Of a stretch of DNA of 64,000 nucleotides, positions 1-12,200 are shown piece by piece. Each line of letters starts with the position of its first letter. The first letter of the stretch is position 1. This DNA comes from Castor canadensis (lineage: Eukaryota; Chordata; Mammalia; Rodentia; Castoridae): NCBI RefSeq assembly GCF_047511655.1, contig NC_133396.1, positions 128,101,490-128,165,489 of the forward strand, written 5' to 3'. The notes under the pieces were generated by a model. That model saw only the letters and a list, made by a program, of their open reading frames with translations. It was not told the DNA's origin and ran no database searches. The position numbers and the translations under genes were made by a program.

Positions 1-147
1 GAGGGATGGTGAGGTCAAGTACAGGGTCCTGGAGGCCCCAAGAGCAACTGCCTTTCCCTGTTTCCTGCAAACAAGCATAGGAGGGTGTGGGGGAGAGACC
101 CGTATGTGGGACTGAGTGCGAATCATCCATTCCCTCCTCTGCTGCAG

Positions 148-228
148 ATGAGTGAGAGTGAGACTCTCATCAGTATGGTGAACCGAATGGTGGAGAACTC
201 CTCCCCCAGGGCCCAACTCTTCATGCAA
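148..228 (+). CDS. PLEKHA6: PLEKHA6 exon, first in window
   Basis: This phase-0 exon of 27 codons runs from MSESETLISM to RAQLFMQ between ctgcag and gtaagg. Its ATG is internal, not a start, because PLEKHA6 continues upstream of the window. Confidence 0.93.
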
Positions 229-3200
229 GTAAGGCCTCTGCCTGCCAGCATGGCCCCTTGTCAATGGCATCTCAGCTGCTTGTGCATGGTCGGGTCGCCC
301 CATCTGGGATGAGTCCTACTCCGCCCAACCTGCTCATCTGCCAGGCTTCATCCCCCCTAAGTCAGGCTTTGCCTGGTCTCCTTCCCCAACTTCGCCTTGT
401 CACCTCCATTCTTCACAATCATGGGTAAATCCACAGCCCGTTTCCTGAACCATCAAAATAGCCGGCACTGACATCTCATGCCATGCTGGGGATTGCAAAC
501 CTGCTTTTGAAAGTCCAGGAGTTCCAATTCATAGTTGCTGTTTTCTTAACAGACATGGTTGGGGTTAAGGGGATGAGGGGTAGCGTGGAACCATCCAATG
601 CCAAAGGCGTAGAGAGAGGTGGAGTGGCTCAAGTGGTAAGAGCGCCTGCCTAGAAAGTGTGAGGCACTGAATTCAACCCCCCTCCAAAAAATAAAAGTTA
701 CTTAAACTCAAAGGCGTATAGAATGTGCTGTGATCACCTGCTGTGTCATCAAGACCAGGCAGCTGTAGCTGGACCAGAGATGCTTCTAGTTGCCTGCCAG
801 CCCTGGTTCAGGTCCAAGCCTTGTGATCAGTGTGTAATCTACTTACAGCAGCAATTCTCAAGGGTTTTCAGTGTGCATTCCTGCCATGCTCCTGTGCCAG
901 GGAATTCACACAGGTTGTTACCTATGAGCCATTGGGAACTCCACACCCCTGCATCCCCTCCCAGCAGCAAATTCTCAATATTGGGGGAAAGGAGATACAG
1001 AACATGAGGCCAGCAGAGTTCTGACCTCCCCAGAATCAGCCAGGGACAACTGGGATGGAGTCTAGACTGCTCCATCACAGGATTCCCAGCCAGGGAACAG
1101 AATTAGCCTAGGTCTCAAGAACAGAAGCCACAAGAGGTGATGGACTGCAGTCTCTGGCAGAAATGGAGCAGGATTGTGATGCCAGCTTTCCCATCCTGCA
1201 CACCCTCACCCTGTCCCTGCTGCAGTAACCAAACTCATGTTCCTGCAGGTCCCTCCATACCCAGAAGTGTTCCGGGATGGCCTCCACACCTACAAGTTAA
1301 ACGAGCAAGACACGGATGTAAGGGCAGCTCTCCCTGTCCATGGCAGCCCCCTGCCACTTTCATCCTCATCGTTGCTCTCTTCTCTCGGGGCTTTATCTCC
1401 ATCCGTCTCTCTCTCCTTGTGATGGTGCTACATACATTTGACTCATGTCCTCTCTCACCACAAACAGCATTCCACCTACTTCTTCCTCATCTCCCTTCTT
1501 TTTTCAGCCTTACCACTGTCTCATCCTTACCTCCCACTCTGGCTCTGTTTCTCCACCAAGCTCCAGGCCCACTTGTCTACAACAGTGGGATCTGTTTATG
1601 GCAGGAACACAGGCTCTGTTGGGAGGGAAAAAAGTCAGTCTGCTCCTGCGCCCAGTATGGTGTTAGTCTCTGCAGGTAACTAGAAAGAGGAATATGGACT
1701 GTTCCTCCCCTTGGGGAGCTTTTCATGGGAGACCCCAGGTAGCAGTAGGTGACCCTATAGAACTCATTAACTGAATGGGACCAAGAACTGTTCTTGCAGG
1801 CATGCAGGGAGGTGGGTGAAGGACAAAACAGATAGCTTGTGAGCTGTGCCTTGAAGTTAAAGGTCCTAAAGGACAAGATTTGGCTCAGCAGAAGGGGTCA
1901 GAGGGATAGGGTGAACGGAGTTGTCAGCATGGAAAGCACGAGTCTTTCCAGAAGAGAAGGTTGGTATGGCCTGCCTCCTCCCCCATCACCACTGGTCCTG
2001 TTCAAGCAGTGAACCTGCAGAGTAGGCCCAGGAGATGGTCCATCCAGGCAAGGACCAGAGCAAAGAGGGATTCCAGGTTCAGCCATCCTAAGACCTTGGA
2101 GGAGGAGGGGAGTTCAGGGTCTTAGGATGAGAAAGATGGAAGGTCCTGTGGAGCCACGGGGTCGGTTCACATTGTGCATTACTTCCAGCCAAAGAGGAGA
2201 TGCTACTTTGTCTTCTTATCCCTCTTGGAGTCGAACCTTGTAGCAAGATGGGGATGTAGGAGCCAACACTTTGCTCTCAGTCCCCTCCCCTTGTAACCTG
2301 ACCCACTCACTCAGAGAATAAATCTATCTCCCCTCTTAAGATGGAGGCCCATCTTCCTCCTCTTGGGAGCCTCCAAGGTCAAGGCAAAGGCCCAAGTTTC
2401 CTCAGCAGGGGAAAGAGGTGAAATCCAGAGGCCAGGTCCTGTAAACCCAATTCCCAAGTCTCCATCAAACTGTATCCATGATACCCCTCTTTCTCCCTCC
2501 TCACCCTACCCCTCTGGGTCTCCAGAAGCTGCTGGGCAAGTTGTGTGAACAGAATAAGGTGGTGAGAGAGCAGGACCGGCTGGTGCAGCAGCTCCGAGCA
2601 GAGAAGGTGAGAGCCTGGGGGTGGCCTTGAGGCAGGGCTGGCTTGGAGAAGGTGTGGGTTCCATTCTCCATCTTTACTGAGCTGATGAAGCTTTGTCCTT
2701 CCTTAGACTTGGTCCCAGGAACTATCACGTGTGAAAACAACCTCCATTGAGTTGTATGGTTGAATCAGTAGGGACCCAGGCATCTGCTGTTAGAAACCCA
2801 AGAGAGGAGTGATCAGGTCAGGACGGCTCATGCCAGCCCCATTCCTTTCTCCAGGAGAGCCTGGAAAGTGCCCTGATGGGGACCCACCAGGAGATGGAAA
2901 TGTTTGGAAGCCAGCCCGCCTATCCAGAGAAGCTGCTGCATAAGAAGGAATCACTGCAGAACCAGCTCATCAACATCCGGGTGGAGCTGTCACAGGCGAC
3001 CACGGTAACCTGGGAGCAGGGTCATTAGGTGTGCTCCCCTGATGGGAATTCTCTTCGGAGGGCAAAAGCAGAATGCACCAGCCTGGGAGGGTCATTAGCA
3101 AAGAGTTTAACATGGTCTTGCAAATAGACAGAAGGTAGACCAGCCTGCTCATTGCACAGCACAACCCATACCTGGGAGTGCCTTCAGGACAACATAAAAA

Positions 3201-6200
3201 GTTTTGGATTACTGATTTCCTTGGCTGCCCTGGTCACTTCCCAATGAGTCAGGGGCTGATCCTCCAGCACACACTGGTTAGTGATGGCCTAAGTAGTAGC
3301 AGCAAAGTTTCTTGGAAAATGTGGCCTAGGAAAGAGGAAAGACTCAAAGCTCCAGAGGAGAAGCAATCTCTTCCAGACCCTTTTCTCTGTGCCCTCCACT
3401 ACTTGTTCCCCAGCCTGGGCAGAGCAGGAAGGTACAGAAGTGATACTATCCCCTTTTGGCCTGTCCATGTACCTGAAAGAATCCAGCTTTCTCTGTATTT
3501 CAGTCTGCATTTTGATGCCCTGTCACCACTCTCGTGATGGTAGCATTTGGCTGCCATCAGAATGTTTCAGCTGTGTGTCTCTCTCCTCTGTCCCTCTGCC
3601 CTCCTCCCCAGACCTCAGGTGCCCTGGACCCAGGCCCTGTCTCAGGACAGGGAGACAGGCCTTGGTGACAGTGGCTTTCCCCTACAGGCGCTGACCAACA
3701 GTACCATGGAGTATGAGAACCTCGAGTCTGAGGTCTCTGCCCTGCATGATGACCTCTGGGAGCAGCTCAATTTGGACATCCAGGTGAAGAAGGGCCCCCA
3801 AGCAGGTGGAGATGGGATGTGCTCTGTGTCTTCCCTGGTCCTTTTGGGCAAAGGAGACCAAAGCAGCTACCTTTCTCACTTTAATAATCTCAGATTTAAG
3901 ACAGGGAGGTTGTCCTGACACAAAAGAAAAGGCTCAGGCCACCGATGACAGGCAGAATGAAGGCAATATGGGATTCTGTTTATTCCCTCCAGCTCACAGG
4001 GGAAGGAACAAAGCGGGTGCATGAGAGACTTAGGTTGGATATGGGAAGGACTTTTAAAAACAGAATATAAATATTTCTCATGACATCAGAAGAGCTGGCA
4101 ATGCAGGAGCGACCTGCATAGGAGTTTTAGATAGGAAGGTGCCTTTCCTCCCTGGGTGGAGCTGGAAATGGTCAGCTTGGAGGCAGGAAGATGTTCTAGT
4201 GATTGTGCGGAGTTCTTGTTCCTTTCTTCCTCATCTCTTCTCTCCTTAGGCCCTGTCTCTTCTCTAGCTAGATTAGCAAGCCCTAGTCCTTGGATGGAGT
4301 TAATAGCCTGGCTTCTCCCATTTTCCTCCTCTTTCCCTCCTGGTAACAAAACCCACCTCCCCCACCTTGGACCTGGGTGGGCAGGGTGAGGGGAAAACCT
4401 TGACCAGAGAACTGAAGTATCACCACATCCCAGGGGACAGCTGTGCTTTAAACATGCACATTTTAGGAGAGAAAATAGGACTGTGGTCGAGTGCACCAGC
4501 CTCCAAGTCAAATAGATCAATATTCACATGGTAGCCATGCCACTTACTGGACAGATGGCCCTGGGCACATGTCCTTGCTTTGAGGAGGGAACAGCTGCTG
4601 TTGCCCTTTCCTGATAGACAAGCCAAGATGAGTTAGTAAATATACATACCCCGTGCAGTGACTGCTACTGAGGGGTGCGGAGTAAGTGGTAGCTGTAAAA
4701 TTTCAGATAAAAGGGCTGTTCGGATGTGATGAAAAACTCTAAGCTAGAAAGTCTTGCCCCATGGAAAATGGGATGCTTCAGGGCATTTCTCTCAGACCCC
4801 CCTGATTCCCAGGAGAAACTCAGAAGGGCAGGTCCTCACTCTTGTCTCTGAGGCTCTGTCAAGTCTGGGGATGCAATTTTATATAAGCTGAAGAGTAGAG
4901 AGACTGCACGTGAGAAAGGTACTTGTGGTGGAGGGGCGTGTGCCTGGCTGCAGGGCTCCTTCCTCTTGCAGATCTAGAGGGTAGGTCCCGAGGGGTCTAG
5001 GCTAAGGGACAGAACTGGAACATTCCTCAGAGCAGTTTCCCTTGACACTCTCTGTGGCTGTTTCAGAATGAAGTGCTCAACCGGCAAATCCAGAAGGAAA
5101 TCTGGAGGATCCAGGATGTGATGGAAGGGCTGAGGAAGAACAATCCGTCCCGGGGCACAGACACGGCCAAGCACAGAGGTGGGCAGGAGCCTTCAGCATT
5201 TATGGCTTCCATCCGGTACCTGCCAAATCATACTATACTCAGAGCCAGGCAGGGCCTTTTCAGGCTCCAGAATCTCCTCTGGATCCTAGGTGGTAGGCAG
5301 GGCTCCTTTATCCCCCACAGAGTAGTTCAAATAGACCATTAGAGACACTGTTGATCTAGATATTCTAGATTTCTCCCTGGCCTCCAAGGACATGGGCCTA
5401 CTGGTGACATGTGACCTCTATCTGAGAGCCTTCCTTGAGCCCTGGGCCTCAGATTGGCTTTTTTCGACACCTCAGAGACCACAATGTCATCTCTATCCAC
5501 CATCTTCCCTACCCAGAGCACTTCTTAGCAGCCAGCCTGTGACCTTAGCATCTATATTAAGTCCCTTTAGCAGGGCTCAGTAGCCCCTAAGGCACTAAAT
5601 TCTCTCTCCCACATCCCTGGGGAGGTTCCTCCCGTATCCCTGGGGAGGTTCCTCCCGTATCTCCTCCACCTGTGGTGCTGATACACACCACATCTCTTAA
5701 CCTCTCTCTTCTCTGTTTTCCCCAAGGAGGACTCGGTCCCTCTGCCACCTACAGCTCCAACAGCCCAGCCAGTCCTCTCAGCTCTGCCAGCCTCACCAGT
5801 CCCCTGAGCCCCTTTTCACTGGTGTCTGGCTCTCAGGGGTCCCCCACCAAGCCAGGGTCCAATGAGGTAAGCTGGGGAAATGGAGTACAAAGTGGATTTG
5901 GGCAGGGTGGGGGTGACCAGATCTTTATTTGCTTGAAACTACAGTGTCTGTCTCTGCCCCATAGGCCCCCATCCTGGTGCTTTGGCTCTCTGTCTCAGGG
6001 AATCATTCTCACACCTAGTTTTGTGACTTTCCCTGGGGATTTTCCTTCCACCTGCTGCTACTCCATATGTCATCTTTAGCTCCATTTTAGGGAAGTCTCT
6101 TCCTGAGCACCAGGATGGGTAGCAGGGGTACCCTACACTTGACAGGAACTTAAAGCAGGAGTGTTCTGAGGGTAAGAGGGTTAAGGGTTGATATGGGGAG

Positions 6201-9200
6201 CAATTTCCTAGTCAGTTCATCAACAAGTGTTTGTGGGGCCCGTCTGCCGACGAGGGATGGAGTGAGGTCCTCTCAGAAAGAGAGCCTTTGTTCAGGGAGC
6301 CCAGCATGCAATGGGATGGACACCGATTCATAGGAAGCCACCAGCCTCAATACTGAGTCATGTGTTTCAGACCCTAAAGGCTGGTGCTCCGAAAGATGGT
6401 GGAACTTAAATAGGCCATGGATAGGATAGGTAGAGGAGCAGGGGACAGCACTGCAGGTAGGAGAGATGGCAGAGGTATGGTACAGTGGTGGGGATGCGCC
6501 CAGCAGGATGGTGAGGCAATGTGGAGGGAGTTATGGAGAAAGTGGGAGCCATGGAGAGGAGGAGGCAGGAGGGGCTCAGTTGAGGGGGACCTTTAGGGCA
6601 AGCAGAGCATTACCTGTGAAGTTAGAGCTTTCTCCAGGCCTGGAGGAATGTGGTATTCAGGACCCCGCCCACGCTTCCCGAGGTGACATGTCTGGCTCCT
6701 ACTAACTCTCTCTTCTGCTCCCACAGTGGCTGCTCCTAATTCTCTGGCCTCTCTTTGCCTCAGGAACCTGGCCCACCTCGGCCGCCCCTCCCCAAAGCCT
6801 ACGTCCCCCTGGAGTCTCCTCCTACCGTCCCTCCACTCCCTAGTGAGAGCCACTTCTGGCCATACCCCAACTCCCCTTCCTGGCACCGCAGTGGCGAGAC
6901 AGCCATGGGTCAGGTACCCAACACACTTGGGTTCTGGAGGGTGGGGGTGGCGCAGAATGGGCAAAGGGCCAGGTGAGGGGCAGAGCAGGACACTGGAGTT
7001 GTTTTCCCAGCTTCTACCGGCCATGCCTAGCTGGAGTAAAGAAAGGGATGGCTGAGACAATCTCATAGGCTATCTTTCTCCTACCTGTTCTCTGTGGATA
7101 ATGGGGACATGAGTTGCTTCCCTATCCACCCAGGCTCAGGGATGGCTGATGGTCACGGGGGCCGGTGTCATGCCCCCTCCCTACCAATGTGACCAGCCAA
7201 AGGAATCAAGTAACATTTCAGTCCCTTCCTGTGCCCTGTCCACCTCAGACCCCAGCCCTCTCACATTCTCACTCTCCTCTGGCTTGGCTTGTCCTCTTTG
7301 GGTTTCCTGAGCTCCTGGAGTGCAAAAACACAATCCCTCTCTTCCCCTGTCTGGCTCCGTCTCTCACCTGGGTCCTTAGCCAAGATCCAGGTGATGTGCT
7401 GTTAGGATGTGTGGTGAGTAGAGAGAGTCCTGTGCCTAAAACTGAGAAACCTATATGCTCATCTGAGCTCCGCTAGCTCTGTGTGGTTTGTCACCCCTGA
7501 GGACTGGCTGGTTAGGTGGGCAGAACAGGTAAATTGCTTGTATTTGACAGATGAACAAAGGGAATAGGGACTTACCCAGCCTTGCTAGTTGTGCTACAGC
7601 TCAGGTCTCTGACCTCCAGCCTGGTCTTTCTGTATGTTCCCCACTGAGACTTAGATTCGTCACCTGTACAATGGGAGGAGGTGGCTCAGATGATGCCTGA
7701 GGTCCTTTCTAACTTCATGATTCTGTGAGCCCACAAGCAAATGCCTTTTCATTTCCCCAGAATCCTGGTACCAAGGCCCCCCTGGTTTTGTTTGCTCAAG
7801 TCTGGTGGGATGTGGGCAGAATCCTCAGAGACCCTACACTTTGTAGTCTCCTCTTCCAGTTACTCCTTGATTCTGGTTCACAACAAGTCTGATTCTCTGA
7901 GCTTGCTATGACAACTGGTTGGGTTAAGGGGCTTCCCGATGGCCAGCCCTCTTGGAAGCCCTAAACTCCCATTCCCCAAGAGGGCCCAGCACTGACCACA
8001 TGGGTAGGAGGCTCCAAGGCATCCCTGCCTAGTTCCCAACTGGTACACCTAGAATTTCCCTGTTCCCTGTGTCTTTAAGGGTATGACAAAGGAGGAAGTG
8101 AGGCTGGATCCTTTAGCACCGTAACATCTGCCATCTTTTCGTCCTCTCTCTCAGCCTAAGGCAAGCTATGAGCAAAGTAAGAAAGACCCTCACCAGAAAT
8201 CACCCCTGGACACGCCCAGAGACATCAGCCTTGTACCCACCAGACAAGAGGTGGAGGCAGAGAAGCAGGCAGCTCTTAACAAAGGTATGTCCCGGCCCCT
8301 CCTCTTCCCTTAGAAGTAAGGATAAGACCAGAAGAGGAATCCTGGGTGCTCACTCACACCCAAGGAGAGAGCTTACCCTCCCTGGGCCACTAGCCTCAGT
8401 GGGAAGTGGGACCTGTTCACTCCCTAAGAAGCAGGCTCTCTGCCTTACCGCTTTCCATGAGGCCCGCTGGTTGCTCTGTCTCCCTGCAGTTGGTATTGTA
8501 CCCCCTCGGACAAAGTCACCCACCGATGAAGAGTTGGCCCCATCAGCAGTGGTGAGAAGGACTGCCAACGGACTCACCAATGGACTCTCCTCCCGGGTAA
8601 GTGCTGCCCTGCAGGCTCTGAGAGCTTGTGCAGGCTGAGCAGGGCTGGGAGCCCGAGGGCTTTGAGTGTGTGTGCGTGTGTGCAGCAGCCATCACTGCTC
8701 AAGACTCAGGACTAGGGGAGAAAGGTACAGCAAGGGGAAGGAAGAGCATTCCTTCAGAGAGACATGTCAAAGGACAAGGGAGATGAGCGCAATAAATATA
8801 AAAATGCTTAACAAAATCATCATCAGTGCCACTGGTGAAATACAATGGAAGGAATATAGCAAAAACCAGCCGTCAGAGTGAAGTGGACTGACTCACAGTG
8901 ACATAACTCGTTTCCTGACGGGAATGCATGCATCGCCGCACGGGGTGGCTTAAGACAACATCAGGTTATGCTCTCAGCTTGGAGGACAAGAGTCCAAAAT
9001 CAAGGTGTCAGCAGGGTCAGTTCCTTCGGGGACTGAGAGAGAATCTGTTCCAGGCTGCATTAGGTTTTAAGGCCTGAAAATAGTCTGCAGCTCACTATCC
9101 TCTGTGGGTTAGCAAGGATCCACCAGCCCTGGCTGCCAGGCCTACCTCTCTGGCCTCATCCCCTGTGCCCGTGGCTTTGCTCTCAGAGTCCTCCCTTTTT

Positions 9201-12200
9201 CTTGAAGGGTAGCATGTTACAGCCAAATAACTCTATTAACCTGTTTTCTGCCAAATCCCAGAAATCTGACAGTTTTTTTTTTTTAAATTCATCTTATCTC
9301 TTTCTTTTCTAGTACTAGTTGACATTCTCAAAAACACATGTAGGTTTTCCATGTATTTCAAGGGACTTCAGGCCATTAGAGAGTTCTCTGTGGATCTTTC
9401 CTGGACAGCCCTACCTCTATTTCTGGCTTCTTCTGAGATGGTTGATTGGATCCATGAGTCACACATCTAATTTCTTCAGCAAAATGATGTCTAGCCAAAC
9501 CCATGACTCTTTAGAGGGTATACTTTTCCAACAGTGAATTTCCTAATTTAAGTGAGAACCTCCAAAATAATAAAGTGCAGGTTTCTTTTGGCTCAACATC
9601 TCCTTCTTCGATTTATTTTTTCCTCTTCCATTTTACAAGAAGTACAAGGAGAAACAGGGCATACCTTCACCACTTTACGTGGAAATCTCCTCAGCTAAAT
9701 ATCCAAGTTGGTCATTTACAGGTTCTGCTTTACACTCGGCCACAAAACACAATTCAGCCAATGGTCTTTATAACAAAGATGATCCACTTTCTAAAATGGC
9801 TCCTCATTTCCTTCTGAGACTTCACCAGAGGCACCTGCAACATTCACCTTTCTGCCGACATTCTGCTCATGATGATAAAAACGCACATTCTCTAAGGCAG
9901 TAGAAGCTTCTCTTTACTTCCTCTGCACCCTCACCAGAATCATCTTTCAAGTCCCTATTTCTACCAATCCTCTTTTTTTCCCCATCATTCACCTCAAAAT
10001 AGAGATAGGGCCATCCAGGAAGGATCTCCAGAGAACCCTCTAATGTCGTGAATCCCCTTGAAATTCTACCTACATGTGCTTTTAAGAATGTTTTATCTTC
10101 CAGCCTCTACCTGTTACCAAATTGCAAAGTCTCTTCCACATTTTTAGGTATTTTTTACAATAGTACCCTGCTTCCCAGTACCAAAATCTGTACTAGTTTC
10201 CTAGGACTCCTGTAACATATAACTACGTATTGCGTGACTTATGATAGAAATTAACTGGGCGTGGTGGTGCACAGTTGTAGTTCCAGCATTCAGGAGGCTG
10301 AGATGAAGAATCTTGAGCTTGAGGCCAGTCTGGACTATATATCAAGATCCTGTCTCAAAAGACAAAGAACAAACAAAGCAAAAAACCAAAAATGTACTTT
10401 CTCATCTATGTAGAGTACGGGAACCAAGGTGCTGACAGGGTTGGTTCTTCTGGAAGCTCCAAGGGAGAATCTTCCCAGGCCTCTCCTAACATGAGGTCAT
10501 TGTTAGTGATACTTGATTGATGAGTGTCTCTGCCTCCATGTTCCCATCACCTTCTGTTCTGTGCCGTTGCCTCTTCTGTTTCTTATAGACACTCACTGTT
10601 GGATTTGGGGCCCACTCTTATTCGGGACAGTCTCAGATAGAGTCGCATTTACAGGTGCCAGAGGCTAGGACGTCCACGTAACTTTGGGGACCATTGTTCA
10701 ATCCCTTATGGCAGGCTTCCCATAGAAGGGAAATCTTGAGAACTCAGAGTGAGTGAGAAACCTGGGTGAGGGATGAAGCACCTGGCAGAACCTTGTTTCC
10801 CCACTGCAGCAGGAACGCCCCAAGAGTGCTGTGTTCCCTGGCGAGGGCAAGGTCAAGATGAGCGTGGAGGAGCAGATCGATCGGATGCGGCGGCACCAGA
10901 GCGGCTCCATGAAAGAGAAGCGGAGGAGTCTGCAGCTCCCAGCCAGTCCAGCCCCCGACCCCAGCACCCGACCCACCTACAAAGTGGTAAAGTCCTCCTA
11001 GTTGCCCACAGGCCTGAGCCTGGCATCTACCCACACTGCCACTCTGGGCCATGGCCAACCTGTGCCAAGGAGGTTGGAGGGAGAGGAGATTGGAGAACCC
11101 TAGCTGGGGTCACGGAATACATGGAAGAGGCTCCCCACGAGGCAGAAGAGGTCCTTCAATGGGTGTTTAAAGAAAAAGACTGAGTCAGGCATGGTGGTAC
11201 ACACCTATAATCCCAGCGACACGAGAGGTAGAGGTAGGAGGATCACAAGTTTGAGGCCAGCTGAAGTAAAGTTAGAGACCCTGTCTCAAACATAAAATGT
11301 AAATAAAAGGGCTGGGAATGTAAGTCAAGAGGTAGAGCACTTATCTAGAAAGCTTGAGGCCCTGGGTTCAATCCTAAGTACCACAAAAGTAAATAAAACA
11401 AGCACAGTGGCTCATGCCTATAATCCCTGCTACTCAGGAGGCAAAGATCGTAAGGATTGTGGTTTGAGGCCAACCCAGGCATAAAACTCATGAGATATCG
11501 GCATCTCAATGAATGAAAGCTGACTGTGCCTATATCCCAGCTATGTGAGAAGCATTAATGGATCACAGTCCAGACTGGCCTGGGCGCAAATGCAAAACCC
11601 TGTTCCAAAAATAAAGCAAAAAGAGTGGCAGAACGCCTGTCTAGCAATCACAAAGCCTTGGGTTCAAACTTCAGGACTGCCAAAAGAAAAAAGAAAAAAA
11701 TAGCACACAAAAAAGGAATGATTAGCTTATTTTTGCTGAAATGAATTATAGAAAGTTCAACTGCTAAGAACAGTACAAGTGCGTGTTTTACCTGCCCAGC
11801 ATCGGGCCGGGCATCCTGAAGACAGTCATGGTAGCTCACCATGCAATATGGTTCACAGGCCCCTTCCACCTCACTTCACTTAATTCTTGCAACCACCTTG
11901 GGTTAGAAACCAACTCTGTTTTACAGATAAGAGAACCAAGTCAAGAGAAATTAAGGTATTTCCGAGTCACGCAGCTATTAAGTGCCCAAAACATCTGCTT
12001 AACTTTTCTTTCTACTAAATTTCAGAAAATTAGGGGTCCTAAGGCCTGCCCTCAGGCAGATTCCACTCTAACTGATGGACGGGAAGTTCTGTTAGTAATC
12101 AGTGCAAGATATACTGATTCACATGCCCATAGGCATACAGGGTACAGCAGGATGAGGGGTGACAAGTATTGACAGGCGTTATTGATGAGGTTTTACCTCT

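Larger units (their letters stand above)
229..2525. other. First two PLEKHA6 introns in the window (with exon 1249-1317 between)
   Basis: Apart from the exon at 1249-1317 and the SINE at 611-706, this stretch holds unassigned intronic sequence. The long frame at 1137-1679 is not supported as a gene. Confidence 0.6.

Noticed and set aside
148-312. ATG at 148 as a start codon
   Set aside because: It lies directly after a splice acceptor and the downstream exons show this is an internal exon of PLEKHA6.
611-706. A true tRNA gene suggested by A-box and B-box-like parts
   Set aside because: The cloverleaf is not intact and the sequence recurs many times with A tails, so it is a SINE. The same holds for the other tRNA-like copies.
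1137-1679. 180-codon open frame on the + strand
   Set aside because: It overlaps the PLEKHA6 exon 1249-1317 in another frame and continues into pyrimidine-rich intron.
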